From DATFNI01 sp963787205 (GTDB lineage: Bacteria; Bacteroidota; Rhodothermia; Balneolales; DATFMH01), in NCBI GenBank assembly GCA_963787205.1, contig CAWBCD010000012.1, positions 62,001-126,000 on the forward strand: a stretch of 64,000 nucleotides of DNA. The letters run 5' to 3'. Below the pieces are notes generated by a model. That model worked only from the letters and a program-made list of their open reading frames with translations, was not told the DNA's origin and searched no databases. Positions 46,512 through 56,623 of this stretch are shown piece by piece. Every line of letters starts with the position of its first letter. Within the stretch, counting starts at the first letter, position 1. The position numbers and the translations under genes were made by a program.

Positions 46512-47886
46512 GGTCGTTGCGTACGGCTTCCATCAGGGTTTGCATGGCCTGGCGGACCGTAGATGTAGGAACAACATAATGGTTAACCATCAGGCTGAAG
46601 ATCAATTTGCGACCTGATTTTGTGATGATATACCCGCTCAGATTGTGATTGTTGCTGAGTGTTCCGGTCTTTCCGAAAACATAGGGTTTCTTCGCCTTGT
46701 ACCAGTTCTTCAGTGTACCGGAGACCCCGCCTGTCGGCAATAGTTGGAAGAGTGTGGAATCAGGAAGGATCTGATTAATCTTTTGAAGGATCGTGACCAT
46801 ATTTCTTGGCGTTTCCAGATTATATCGGGATAAACCGGATCCATCAACCCAGACTACTGGATCCGGCATATCCTTCAGATAAGTCCGCTTCATATAGGTT
46901 ATGATGGAGTCGGGCGACATCCGGTGAAAACGCACCTGTGAACACATCAGAAGGAGGTGTTCGGCCAGAAAATTATCACTGGGCAATAGCATGTGTTTGT
47001 ACAGAGTATCTACCGGGTTACCATAAACCGTCACCGGATCATCGGGAAATGTCTGATGCACTAACCCAATTTTTTTATGCAATGTATCACACAGCATCTG
47101 AGTGAAAATTTCAGGAGTGTAGTGAAACGGTACTTCCACTTCGAACTGTGATGTATCATTTCGCGGATAAAACGTGAACTGATTTTTACCAAGGCTTCGG
47201 ACAACAAAATCGGTATTCTGACTATCCGGAGAGGCATATCGCACATCAGGCAAGAGCGACCGTGGTATCACACTATCTGAGGAGTCAGATAGCGCCAGGT
47301 TAAAATTAATGACTCGCTGAACATTGAACCTGGCCACATTCCCATAGATGGGAAATGGTGCGCGTTCAGGTGCGTAGTAATAGTTGAGATCGTCCCACGA
47401 CCACCCCGGTCCCAGGGGCTTTGCGTCGAAATTATCCGGATCGAAATAGAGCGAATCCGTTTGTCGGGAGAGGAATCTGTAAATGGGTTGTTGCGAGAAG
47501 ACCGGGTACAAAAAAGCAGGATCTCCGGTACCCTGAAAAATAAGAGAATCTCCATGCTGCACATATTGAAGTCCCGGCAATGAGTCGGACAATGTCACCA
47601 GGGCCGTATAAAACGTGAACAGTTTATTGTTGGAAGCCGGGGTGAAATACCGGTTCGCATTCTGCTGGAAGATCATTTTATGGCTTGCCGGATCATAGAG
47701 AGCAAATCCGGTAAATGCACGATTCAAAACCGTCGAGGTATCCAGGACCGTTTCAAAACCAGGCTTGCCGGGAGGTTTGGGTAGCTGCTGGCTGCTGCGA
47801 CATGCGTTAAAAAAAACAGTAATTAAAAAAAATGTTGAAAAAAATCCGATAACCCGAATACGATTATCACCTTTATAGTTGTTCAT
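46507..47886 (-). CDS. dacB: D-alanyl-D-alanine carboxypeptidase/endopeptidase (PBP4, S13 family)
   Basis: 459 aa lipoprotein (signal peptide FFLITVFFNAC). The S13 catalytic motifs are in order: SxxK in TPASNNKLFTFYTAL, SxN in LPSDNFLAEHLLLM, and KTG in FGKTGTLSNNHNLSGYI. It should trim or cleave peptidoglycan cross-links in the periplasm. GFALYDPASHKMIFQQNANRYF just before SxxK is typical. It is divergent from the M14 peptidase gene, 106 bp away, and both act on peptides, though no common pathway is evident. A heptamer array overlaps its 3' end. Confidence 0.93.
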   Translation of the reverse strand: MNNYKGDNRIRVIGFFSTFFLITVFFNACRSSQQLPKPPGKPGFETVLDTSTVLNRAFTGFALYDPASHKMIFQQNANRYFTPASNNKLFTFYTALVTLSDSLPGLQYVQHGDSLIFQGTGDPAFLYPVFSQQPIYRFLSRQTDSLYFDPDNFDAKPLGPGWSWDDLNYYYAPERAPFPIYGNVARFNVQRVINFNLALSDSSDSVIPRSLLPDVRYASPDSQNTDFVVRSLGKNQFTFYPRNDTSQFEVEVPFHYTPEIFTQMLCDTLHKKIGLVHQTFPDDPVTVYGNPVDTLYKHMLLPSDNFLAEHLLLMCSQVRFHRMSPDSIITYMKRTYLKDMPDPVVWVDGSGLSRYNLETPRNMVTILQKINQILPDSTLFQLLPTGGVSGTLKNWYKAKKPYVFGKTGTLSNNHNLSGYIITKSGRKLIFSLMVNHYVVPTSTVRQAMQTLMEAVRNDL

Positions 47887-47992
47887 GATCTAAGAAAACC
47901 CTTGGTTTTGAAACGGCGTGGACGCTGCGTAATATGCACGGTGACAGCGGCAGATGCAATACAATATTTAAAATAACAGCTCCATACTTCAG

Positions 47993-49390
47993 ATGAAGCA
48001 TACCTCTGAATCTCTCTCACAACTCGTCAATCAGTTGATGCAGCGTTTTGAAAATATACGCGAGCCTGCGCTGCGCCATCGTTTGATCAGCCATTCCGAC
48101 CTCATTCCTCTCATACGGCGACTGGAAGGTCTTGATGATTTCGACATCCAGGAAATCGGCAAATCCGTCGAACAGAGATCTATCTATCGCATCTCTGTCG
48201 GCAATGGACCGGTACCCGTGCTCATGTGGTCTCAGATGCATGGTGACGAACCCACCGCGACAATGGCCTTGTTCGATCTGTTTCGTTGCCTGACACTCAG
48301 AGGGCCCCTTTTTGAGGAGCTGACCAGCCTGCTGCTCGCAAATCTAACCCTGCACATCATCCCCATGGTCAACCCGGACGGGGCCGAACGTTTTCAACGG
48401 CGCAACGCACTGGGTATCGACCTGAACAGGGATGCGCTTGCACTACAGTCTCCCGAATCGCAAATCTTGATGAATCAGGGCAGATCACTCCACCCTACAT
48501 TTGGTTTTAACCTGCATGATCAGATGAGGTACCATACCCCTGGTTTATCACTAAATCCTGCTGCTCTCACATTTCTTGCGCCGCCTGTTGATTACAATGG
48601 GATCATCCCTCAGAATCGTCGTCATGCCATGCAAGTCATCTCCGGACTTAGTAACTATTTGGAACCTCATCTGCCTGACCGGATCGGTTCATACAAAGAC
48701 GACTACGAACCCCGGGCATTTGGTGATCAGTTTCAACGAATGGGCATATCCACAATCCTAATCGAGTCGGGCGGATATGAGGGCGATAGTGAAAAAATGA
48801 TCCCACGCAAATGGAATTTAGCCTCTTATCTTCATGCACTGGGTTCCATTGCCGGTCAGGTGTATAAAGCAGAATTGCTGGACGGTTACTATAACTTGCG
48901 CAAAAATCAGCGGAGATACTTTGATTTGATCATCCGCAATGCCACTATCAGACGTGGCGATACCGATATCCGTGCAGATATAGCCATCAACAAAAACGAA
49001 AAGCTTGATTCCCACAGACGCCGCCTGGTTCATACCGCTGTAATTGAAGATTTAGGAGATCTCAACGGTTTTCACGGATACCAGGAGCACGATGCTCATG
49101 GATATCTCGTTTCCCCCGGGAAAGTGTACATCCCGGAGGAGTCCTATGATGCCCTGCCACCCGTAACCGATCTTCTCAGAAAGGGTTATACAGATATTTA
49201 CCTGAATCACGAACCGGATTCTTTCAAAGAAAAATGGCGGCCTCTCAACACATGCAGTTCAGTTAACGAACTCTCCGAATCACAACTGAGGATTAATGAG
49301 CCGGCAAACCTGTATTTCTCCGATGGCCAATCAACCCGAATGCTTGTCATTAACGGCCAGATTGTCGATCCGGATTCGGTAACGGTATGA
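47993..49390 (+). CDS. M14-family zinc carboxypeptidase
   Basis: 465 aa. Zinc ligands are expected in SQMHGDEPT (His and Glu) and in FNLHDQ (second His); MVNPDGAERFQRRNALGIDLNRDA is the M14 substrate-binding segment. The general base Glu fits ILIESGGYEGD. No signal peptide is visible, so it is probably cytoplasmic or non-classically located. The C-terminal 170 residues after the catalytic domain do not match anything I know. The family removes C-terminal residues from peptides or peptidoglycan stems. Confidence 0.88.
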   Translation: MKHTSESLSQLVNQLMQRFENIREPALRHRLISHSDLIPLIRRLEGLDDFDIQEIGKSVEQRSIYRISVGNGPVPVLMWSQMHGDEPTATMALFDLFRCLTLRGPLFEELTSLLLANLTLHIIPMVNPDGAERFQRRNALGIDLNRDALALQSPESQILMNQGRSLHPTFGFNLHDQMRYHTPGLSLNPAALTFLAPPVDYNGIIPQNRRHAMQVISGLSNYLEPHLPDRIGSYKDDYEPRAFGDQFQRMGISTILIESGGYEGDSEKMIPRKWNLASYLHALGSIAGQVYKAELLDGYYNLRKNQRRYFDLIIRNATIRRGDTDIRADIAINKNEKLDSHRRRLVHTAVIEDLGDLNGFHGYQEHDAHGYLVSPGKVYIPEESYDALPPVTDLLRKGYTDIYLNHEPDSFKEKWRPLNTCSSVNELSESQLRINEPANLYFSDGQSTRMLVINGQIVDPDSVTV

Positions 49391-49427
49391 TTGACCTGAG
49401 ATTAACTTACTATAAACACTGCTAATT

Positions 49428-49446
49428 GCCGGACTAACAGTCCGGC
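49428..49446. repeat. Short palindrome of REP/IS200-end type
   Basis: gccggact aac agtccggc, preceded by aatt. Its look (aattgcc plus hairpin) resembles the end at 45.1 kb. Confidence 0.5.
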
Positions 49447-49473
49447 CTACTAATTCATGCTCTTCCTCTAACA

Positions 49474-49506
49474 TAAAAAAGGGAGCAACCATAAATGATC
49501 ACTCCC
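49474..49506 (-). terminator. Rho-independent terminator of susD
   Basis: A 10-bp stem including G-T pairs (49481-49490 with 49497-49506) is followed on the minus strand by a T6 run. It lies 41 bp after the SusD stop. Confidence 0.8.
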
Positions 49507-49510
49507 CTAT

Positions 49511-49552
49511 TCTCACTGTTAACTGTTTATTGCTAACTGATTACTGTCATTG
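49511..49552. repeat. Degenerate heptamer array at the susD stop codon
   Basis: Units are tctcact, gttaact, gtttatt, gctaact, gattact, gtcattg; the last overlaps the SusD stop. It lies between that stop and the terminator. Confidence 0.75.
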
Positions 49553-51013
49553 TCCCGTCTGATCCCACCACATGTGTGTTGTGAGAGTGACAGACGGCAT
49601 ATTCTTTGCATTTCTCGATTGTTCCGACAGAGGATAAAGAATCCGGCGAATGAACTTGCCATTCAAAGCCGAATACTGCATGTAAGGAACCGTCATATCT
49701 TTGTACTGGTAGTCAAAGCGGCGGGCATCAGTCCATGCTTCAGGCTGCAGGAAGAGGGCAACGAGTTTCTCCTTGAAGATCAGCTCCAGAGTCAGGTTAC
49801 CGGCCCCCACGGCTACTTTGGGATTGGTCAGATAAGCCGTCTCTTCCGCAGAAGGGATCCCGAGTTTATCCATATTGGCTTTGATACCATCAAGGTATGC
49901 CTGATAAGCTGTTGGTTTATCTCCTTTGCGGAAAGCGGCTTCTGCTTCGATGAATTTCACCTCGGAATACGTAACCAATTGAATTGGTGAATTATCCATG
50001 GCAAACCATGAGTCAGAAGTGATGAAGTTGTATGGCGTGTTTGGCGATCCTTTCCCGTTCACTGTTCCGTTGTATTTGCCCCCGGCCAGGGTATCGGTAA
50101 TTACGGTCAAACGGGGATCATAAACACCGTATATCGATGTATCCGTCGGTTGCGAAAGATGGGCAGAATCAGCCATAGCACGAACAAGGTAATCGGAAAG
50201 AAACCCTCCAAGAGTTCCGGTCTGATTATTCAGAACAACCGTCGCCCATGGATTGCGATTGGCACTCGTATAAGTCAATTGAGCATCATCGGCATTTGAC
50301 TGGTATGCGTTGCTGGCTGCACTCAGCACCGCCTGTGGGTCGTAGGATGTCTTCTTACTCAGATGGTTCAAATACCTGGCTTTCAATGCATATGCTGTTT
50401 CAAGCCACTTTTGTATATCACCATTGTAGTAATAATCATCAGAGGTGGGTTGTGCAGCAGTGGAAGACGTGCCGCTTTTAATCTCAGCTATAGCGTCATC
50501 CAACAGTTTTTGGATATCAGCATAGATATCTTTCTGGCTGTCGTATGCCGGCGTGAGGTCAGCTTGCCCCAGGAACGCTTTGGAATAGGGGATATCACCC
50601 CACAGGTCCGTCGTCTCGCCAAGATTCATCGCGAGGAGAATCTTGGATATGGCGGCATATTCCGTTGCTCCTTTTTGAACAGCAAGAGTGTCCAGAGCCT
50701 TTAGGTCGGTCATCGTGCTGTACAGATTATACCACGTCCCATCCAGGTATACCTCTTGTTGCCTGTCGATCGAACTACCACTGGGTGAAGCCAGTTGTTG
50801 CACGTAGTAAGTAGTCACACTGGCAGCATCATAGCTGTTTGTTGCCGTTGTATATTCAGCATCCGATAACAAACCCGACAGCGAAGGGTGGGTCGATGCA
50901 TTCGGATTTTGATTTACATTCAGAAAATTCTTGCAGCCGGCTACCAGCACTACGGTTAACCCGGCAAGTAAAAGCCGGCGCATCACTTTATTTGTTTTAA
51001 GTGTATGTATCAT
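49547..51013 (-). CDS. SusD/RagB-family nutrient-binding lipoprotein
   Basis: 488 aa. The signal peptide ends in a lipobox (VLVAGC, then KNFLNVNQNPNAS, typical of SusD-like_2 proteins). NLGETTDLWGDIPYSKAFLG and DAIAEIKSGTSST fit the TPR-like helices, and the C-terminal LTLELIFKEKLVALFLQPEAWTDARRF is characteristic. It forms the extracellular lid of a SusCD importer. It follows SusC by 24 bp, so the two form an operon, and ends in a clear terminator. The ligand cannot be told from sequence; the nearby GH13 enzyme suggests alpha-glucans, but it is not in the same operon. Confidence 0.94.
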   Translation of the reverse strand: MIHTLKTNKVMRRLLLAGLTVVLVAGCKNFLNVNQNPNASTHPSLSGLLSDAEYTTATNSYDAASVTTYYVQQLASPSGSSIDRQQEVYLDGTWYNLYSTMTDLKALDTLAVQKGATEYAAISKILLAMNLGETTDLWGDIPYSKAFLGQADLTPAYDSQKDIYADIQKLLDDAIAEIKSGTSSTAAQPTSDDYYYNGDIQKWLETAYALKARYLNHLSKKTSYDPQAVLSAASNAYQSNADDAQLTYTSANRNPWATVVLNNQTGTLGGFLSDYLVRAMADSAHLSQPTDTSIYGVYDPRLTVITDTLAGGKYNGTVNGKGSPNTPYNFITSDSWFAMDNSPIQLVTYSEVKFIEAEAAFRKGDKPTAYQAYLDGIKANMDKLGIPSAEETAYLTNPKVAVGAGNLTLELIFKEKLVALFLQPEAWTDARRFDYQYKDMTVPYMQYSALNGKFIRRILYPLSEQSRNAKNMPSVTLTTHMWWDQTGQ

Positions 51014-51037
51014 AATATTCTTAACTGTTTGCTGGGA

Positions 51038-54000
51038 TTAAAAACCGAAATTAATAGACGCAGTAAAGCTGCTGACTTGCGGTGTGGTACGCCCCTGGAA
51101 TCCCTGGGTATTGCTTGACGCACTGTATTGGGAAGACTCGGGATCAAACCCGGGGTATGGGGTCCACAGCAAAATATTGTTGGCCGTCAGCGATATGCCG
51201 ATCCTGTCCAGTGGTGTATTCTTGTAGATCGACTTCGGCAGGTTGTATGAGAGAGTCACATACTGCAAACGCACCCATGAAGCATCCTGTACGAAATTGG
51301 AGACAACCTTGCGATAAACATTACGGAAATAACCATCACCATAATTAACACCATCCGGTCCAACTCCTTGTCCCAGCCATACTTTCGTCGTATTAGGTGT
51401 TCCATCAGCATGCACGCCTTTGAAAACCTTGGATTGGTCGCGTGTGGCCGTTATTGGCAGAGTACCCTGAGCTGCGAAGTAAGCAGCGGGTGTATTAAAC
51501 AGATCTCCCCCCTTCTTGATATCCACCAGGAAGGAAAGATTGAAATCTTTATAACTTAAGTTATTGGTAATACCAGCCGTCCATTTTGGGGTAGCATTCC
51601 CAAGAATCTTGTAGTTATAGTCGACTTCAGGGAATCCGTTTGGTCCGATTAACAAGGGAGCATTTTTATCCACTGTAAGCGAGTTTTCCTTGGAAGGATC
51701 AGCATAGTATCGTTTATAACTGGTCCCGAGGATAACCCCATAGGGCATGCCGGGAATCAGTTGTTCAATGACCGGACCACCATATGATGACGATGCACCG
51801 GCCAGCTCTATGTTGTCAATTCCCTGGCGAATCGAAACCACTTTGTTGTCATTCTTCGTAAAGTTGGCCTTGATCTGCCACGAAAAGTTTGGAGTCTGTA
51901 CCGGGAAACCCGAAACAGTCAGTTCCAGACCCTGATTGTTGATCTGTCCTGCATTGGTCACAAATTCGGTATACCCGGTGGTATTACTGACCGGTACATG
52001 GAAAATCTGATCCTTACTGATCTGTTTGTACCAGGTAGCACTCACACTCAGCCTGTCATTAAAGAACCGCAGATCCGTTCCGAATTCGAACGAGTTGGTC
52101 TTTTCAGGTTTCAGATTCGGATCACCCAGCATATTGTTTTTAGTGATACCCGCCCGCCCGCGGAATGGGAACCCCGGTGTTGACGAGTACGTGACACCAG
52201 TCACATATGGCGGAGCATCCTTACCGACGATGGCATATGAAGCGCGCAACTTGGCAAAGCTGATTACTTCAGGCAAGTTTACAGCCTTACTTAAAATAAA
52301 ACTGCCGCTCGCTGACGGATAGAAGAATGAACGATTATTGATCGGCAAGGTTGATGACCAGTCATTACGGCCTGTGATAGTCAAATATGCCAGGTCATTG
52401 TAGTTCACTTTCAGGTCACCGTATACGCCTACAACCCGCTTGCGTATTGTGTTGTCTGAAGTGGTTATGGTACTTGTGTTACTGAGATCATAGAATTGCG
52501 GGATATTGAAGTTATCCCCTTTTACCATCAGCCTGTAGTAATGATTGGCAAATACATCATTCCCGACAGTCAGCTCGGTCTGCCACTTTTGAGAGATCTG
52601 TTTTCTCGCCGTGACCAGCAAGGTCGATGTAAACTGACTGCTTTTGATTGCAAACTCCTGATCATAACCGGTCGACGAGAGCGGTAATTCATTTGGAACG
52701 CCCAATGGGCCCGGAAGAACCAAATTACGATGATCTGAGAAAACATCATCCCCAATACGGTAATTAATGGTTAACCATGATAACGGATCATATTTAACAG
52801 CCGCATTGCTTAAGACACGATCGCCATTGGTCCGCATGAAAAAGTGATACGCTTCGTAAAGCGGATTATTCAGGAATGGAGTATACGAAATCTGAGTTCC
52901 ATCCGGTTTTTGATAGGGGTAAATACTTTCGCTTGTTGGATAATAAAGCAAATCCGACATAGGTGTCTCGAAATCGGCATGCCCCTGCGGAACCATCCGA
53001 CCACCATTTGATATATAATTTGCGGATCCGGTTATATGCAGGTTATCCAGCAAAGCCACATCACCACGCAGCCGGACAGACGTCTGAACCAGTTTGGTAT
53101 TGGGTGTGATTCCTGTCTGATTCTGATTGTTGGCGGATAGGTAAAACGTCGCCCTTTGGTTTCCGCCAGACACGCTCAGATCATTATTGATATTCAAACC
53201 GGTGCGGTAAAAATCCTGGAAATTGTTATAAAATTTGGCTCCCTGAACCGTATCTGCCTTGGGTCCCCATGCATGAAATGGGAAATCATAGCTTTTGTAA
53301 TTTGGCAATCCATACCACCCGGCCAAATACGTTTTCTGAAGCTTGGGTACCTTCGAAAGATCAGATGCCTGCACCGAACTGGTATAACTGAAATGGGTTT
53401 TTCCAGCAACGCCTTTTTTGGTTGTGATAATAATGGCTCCATTGGCTGCGCGTATTCCGTACAATGCTGTGGCAGCCCCGCTTTTAAGTACGGAGATAGA
53501 TTCGATGTCCTGGGGATTCATCTCAGAAAGCAGATTGCTGAACCCAAAATCTTCACCGCTCAGACCGCCACTGTATGTCGAATTATTGACAGGAACCCCA
53601 TCGACAACAAACAATGGCTGGTTGTCGGCACCCGGATCGAGGGAATTGATTCCACGAATTACTATCCTTGCAGACTGACCGGGATTACCACCGGTACTGG
53701 TCACACTTACACCGGCAAACTGTCCCTGTAAAGCCTGAACCACATTGGTTTGTTTGGTGGCGGTAACCTGCTGACTACCAATCTGGGGAACATCGTAACC
53801 GAGCGACGGTGTCTGCTGCTTCAGACCAAAAGCCGTCACCACAACATTCTTCATCGACTCCACTGTTGGTAAAAGCGATACATTTACTACATTTCGTCCA
53901 TTAATTGCCACCGGCTTCGACTGATAACCGATATACGAGAAAATCAGTGAATCCGCATTGGACGGGACATTAAGTGTGTACTTTCCATTTGGATCTGTAG

Positions 54001-54169
54001 CGGAACCTGTCGTCGTGCCTTTTACAACCACGTTAACTCCCGGTAAAACCGTACCGGAATTTGCATCTCTAACCGTACCGGATATGGTTTTTTGCTGCGC
54101 CATAATGGGAAATACAGCAACAAACAATAGTAAAAACACGGTACTTAACACCTTATAGCGTTGCTTCAT
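51038..54169 (-). CDS. SusC/RagA-family TonB-linked outer-membrane transporter
   Basis: 1043 aa. A signal peptide (FLLLFVAVFPIMAQ) is followed by a carboxypeptidase-regulatory-like domain (ISGTVRDANSGTVLPGVNVVVKGT), then the plug (QGQFAGVSVTSTGGNPGQSARIVIRGINSL, PLFVVDGVPVNNS, INPQDIESISVLK-type, AANGAIIITTKKG) and a large beta-barrel ending TASINFGF. It imports glycans or peptides across the outer membrane with the SusD partner just downstream. About 500 bp of AT-rich DNA lies upstream, after the two-component genes on the same strand. Confidence 0.95.
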   Translation of the reverse strand: MKQRYKVLSTVFLLLFVAVFPIMAQQKTISGTVRDANSGTVLPGVNVVVKGTTTGSATDPNGKYTLNVPSNADSLIFSYIGYQSKPVAINGRNVVNVSLLPTVESMKNVVVTAFGLKQQTPSLGYDVPQIGSQQVTATKQTNVVQALQGQFAGVSVTSTGGNPGQSARIVIRGINSLDPGADNQPLFVVDGVPVNNSTYSGGLSGEDFGFSNLLSEMNPQDIESISVLKSGAATALYGIRAANGAIIITTKKGVAGKTHFSYTSSVQASDLSKVPKLQKTYLAGWYGLPNYKSYDFPFHAWGPKADTVQGAKFYNNFQDFYRTGLNINNDLSVSGGNQRATFYLSANNQNQTGITPNTKLVQTSVRLRGDVALLDNLHITGSANYISNGGRMVPQGHADFETPMSDLLYYPTSESIYPYQKPDGTQISYTPFLNNPLYEAYHFFMRTNGDRVLSNAAVKYDPLSWLTINYRIGDDVFSDHRNLVLPGPLGVPNELPLSSTGYDQEFAIKSSQFTSTLLVTARKQISQKWQTELTVGNDVFANHYYRLMVKGDNFNIPQFYDLSNTSTITTSDNTIRKRVVGVYGDLKVNYNDLAYLTITGRNDWSSTLPINNRSFFYPSASGSFILSKAVNLPEVISFAKLRASYAIVGKDAPPYVTGVTYSSTPGFPFRGRAGITKNNMLGDPNLKPEKTNSFEFGTDLRFFNDRLSVSATWYKQISKDQIFHVPVSNTTGYTEFVTNAGQINNQGLELTVSGFPVQTPNFSWQIKANFTKNDNKVVSIRQGIDNIELAGASSSYGGPVIEQLIPGMPYGVILGTSYKRYYADPSKENSLTVDKNAPLLIGPNGFPEVDYNYKILGNATPKWTAGITNNLSYKDFNLSFLVDIKKGGDLFNTPAAYFAAQGTLPITATRDQSKVFKGVHADGTPNTTKVWLGQGVGPDGVNYGDGYFRNVYRKVVSNFVQDASWVRLQYVTLSYNLPKSIYKNTPLDRIGISLTANNILLWTPYPGFDPESSQYSASSNTQGFQGRTTPQVSSFTASINFGF

Positions 54170-54671
54170 GTCTCTTTTATTTGCGTTAATAAATTGGGAC
54201 GGTTTACCCTGGCCATCCTATTCAAGAAGGTATGACTAAAAATATTTTTCTAAAAAATATATTTACATTTTTATTTAAACTATTTTTTATGTTTTATCGA
54301 ATTTATTTGTGTATAATTACTTTTTAATTGCAGATATCGATAGTAATTACAGTCGTGAAGAAGGAAACAGTATACTATTAAGTAATTTGCCTTTTATTAA
54401 CTGCTAAATATCCGGTTGTTAACAGGTTTCTTAAATATCAGGTCATCCTGTTATCCTCTTGCAAATTAATTGTGCCACGCCTCTCTCGAACGGTACCCGA
54501 TTCTAACCCGTATTTACCCGCATTACAGATTACCCGTCTACCCAAATTTTGAGGTCTTTCACCCACCGACGGCTGACCGTCGTCTCTCACTCTGTACCAC
54601 CTCTGTCATCCTGAACGGACTGTCGGTGGAAATAGTAGCCTCAAAAATCTGCGGAAATCCGTGGCTATTCT
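54170..54671. other. AT-rich region upstream of susC
   Basis: 54170-54460 is very AT-rich and must contain the susCD promoter. 54480-54560 has repeated tacccg-type words, and 54625-54665 a ctgcggaaatccgtgg word pair, both short degenerate direct repeats. No gene is supported. Confidence 0.4.
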
Positions 54672-55949
54672 TTATCTGGATCCTTCTGATCCGTCAAACG
54701 CAACCTCAATCGTATGCCAGCCGCTTGAATAGGTATATTTCACTCCAAATCTGGAAAAATCACAAATCGATTTGACGATGGATAATCCCAGGCCCAGTGA
54801 TGAGGAAGCCGGGTTAGCCTTGGTAAACCGCTCGAAGAGTCGTTCCGGGTCAATGGTCGGAGCAGGCCCTGTATTTGAAATCCAGAGTTTCCCACTATCG
54901 AGGTTAATCTTAATCGTCCCGCCATCGTTGTTGTGTTTGATGGCGTTGGCCACCAGGTTACGCACCAGAACTTCGGCAAGATAGGCGTTCATGTGGATCG
55001 TCAGGTTCTCTTCCAGGTCGATCACCGTATTTATTTTATGCAGCTCGAGTCTCTCCCTGACCAGTTCCAACTCTTTGTCCAGCAAATCGGAAAGATTCAC
55101 ATTTTCGGTTTCCCGATATTGGCGATTGTCAATTCTGGCCAGCAGCAGTAATGCCTTATTGATCCGTTCCATGCGGTTTGCCGCCTCATAGGCCTCTCCC
55201 ATCAGAGAGGCCTGTTCTTCGGTCAGATCAGGATGAGAGAACACCCGCTCCAGCTTCGAACGAACGACGGCCAGTGGGGTCTGTAATTCATGAGATGCAT
55301 TTTCGGTAAACTCTTTCAAATGTTCGTAGTCACGACGGATACGCCCGGTCATCTGGGTGACACTATCGCCCATCTCACGGAATTCATCTATCTCTGTTGT
55401 TTCCGGTTCATCTATTTTCTTGCTATTCAACTGAAACGACCGAATGCGATCGAGGATGCTGTAAAAGGGAGTCCAGAGGGATTGTTGTATCCGGTTGCTC
55501 ATTAAGTTGAATCCGACCAGCAACAAAATTACGAACGTCGCTTCCGTCAGGATCATAGCCAGGATCATATCCTGAAATTCGAGCAGGGATTTCTGAATAG
55601 TCAACACGTAGTAATTTCCCTTCAGGGCGATAACCATCTGCAACTGCCGGTACGGCTCCATCTCATTTTCAAACGGATTGTATATGTCTACATCCTTAAG
55701 CTGTTCTCCCATTACTTTTTGGGCCGTATCCGTTTTGATAAGGCTCCAGGTCAGCTCGCGTGTAGTATCGGGTATCACCGTCTCTTTCTGGAACGTTTCC
55801 ATCAGCTTATCACGTGTCGTATGAAGCCCTTCGTCTACATTGTTCCGGGCGGTGTAATACAGGATCACCGCAAACAGAACGGACCACGGAATCAGGATCG
55901 TGAGCGTAAGAACCAGATAATATCGGCGGGATTTCCGGAGTAACTTCAT
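54672..55949 (-). CDS. Membrane sensor histidine kinase
   Basis: 425 aa. Two transmembrane helices (about 8-34 and 130-150) frame a short periplasmic sensor of about 95 residues. After the HAMP-like linker comes HisKA with the phospho-acceptor in FTENASHELQTPLAVVRSKLE, an N-box LVRNLVANAIKHNNDGG, a G1 LWISNTGPAPTID and a G2 SLGLGLSIVKSI. The architecture is of the small OmpR-partner type. The start overlaps the response regulator stop by 4 bp, so they are co-translated. Located upstream of susCD on the same strand, it may control that operon. Confidence 0.94.
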   Translation of the reverse strand: MKLLRKSRRYYLVLTLTILIPWSVLFAVILYYTARNNVDEGLHTTRDKLMETFQKETVIPDTTRELTWSLIKTDTAQKVMGEQLKDVDIYNPFENEMEPYRQLQMVIALKGNYYVLTIQKSLLEFQDMILAMILTEATFVILLLVGFNLMSNRIQQSLWTPFYSILDRIRSFQLNSKKIDEPETTEIDEFREMGDSVTQMTGRIRRDYEHLKEFTENASHELQTPLAVVRSKLERVFSHPDLTEEQASLMGEAYEAANRMERINKALLLLARIDNRQYRETENVNLSDLLDKELELVRERLELHKINTVIDLEENLTIHMNAYLAEVLVRNLVANAIKHNNDGGTIKINLDSGKLWISNTGPAPTIDPERLFERFTKANPASSSLGLGLSIVKSICDFSRFGVKYTYSSGWHTIEVAFDGSEGSR

Positions 55950-56623
55950 GGTGCCTTGAATTGATAACCAACACCATAACGCGTTTGTATAGCATCTCTG
56001 CCGCCAAGAGCGGCTATTTTCTTCCGGATATTCTTGATGTGAGCATAAATAAAATCCAATGAATCGGCGTAATCCACTTCATTACCCCACAGGTATTCGG
56101 CGAGCGCTTCTTTGGTCAGGACTCTGTTCCGGTTGGTAATCAGGTAAAGCAGCAGGTCATATTCTTTATGCGTAAGATCCAGATCCTGCCCGTTGATCAC
56201 CATCTTGCGTTCTTCCCGGAATATCGTAAGGTCCCCCACCACCCACTCACGCTGACCATGGAACTGGCGACGGCGCATCAATGCGTCGATCCGTGCATTC
56301 AGCTCGGAAAGGTGAAAGGGCTTGGTGATGTAGTCATCGGATCCTAATTTCAATCCCTCGATTTTGTCATCGAGCGAGTCTCGTGCGGATATGATGATGA
56401 TGCCCGCTTCACTGTGATTTTTCTTTAGCTCTTTAATGAGATTTAGCCCGTTCCCATCGGGAAGGGTCAGATCAACAACCACACAGTCATAGTCATACAA
56501 GCTCAGACGAAGGTGTGCATCAGCATAATTATGAACGATCTCACTCTCCCATGCCTCCCCATCCAGATAGGCCTTTATGTCAGCGGCCAACGCCTTTTCG
56601 TCTTCAATAACCAATAGCTTCAT
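55946..56623 (-). CDS. OmpR/PhoB-family response regulator
   Basis: 225 aa from the ATG at 56623 (MKLLVIEDEKALAADIK); the frame runs further upstream, but receiver domains start like this. Receiver residues are Glu7/Asp8, the phospho-acceptor Asp51 (VVVDLTLPDGNG), Ser/Thr in ISARDS and Lys in DYITKPF. The C-terminus is a winged helix (LTHKEYDLLLYLITNRNRVLTKEALAEYLWG, YIHAHIKNIRKKI-type, TRYGVGYQF). It is the first gene of the pair with the histidine kinase. Confidence 0.95.
   Translation of the reverse strand: MKLLVIEDEKALAADIKAYLDGEAWESEIVHNYADAHLRLSLYDYDCVVVDLTLPDGNGLNLIKELKKNHSEAGIIIISARDSLDDKIEGLKLGSDDYITKPFHLSELNARIDALMRRRQFHGQREWVVGDLTIFREERKMVINGQDLDLTHKEYDLLLYLITNRNRVLTKEALAEYLWGNEVDYADSLDFIYAHIKNIRKKIAALGGRDAIQTRYGVGYQFKAP

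Noticed and set aside
54470..54775. 101-codon ORF near the histidine kinase 3' end
   Set aside because: It runs through degenerate repeats and the antisense of the kinase gene; no coding features.
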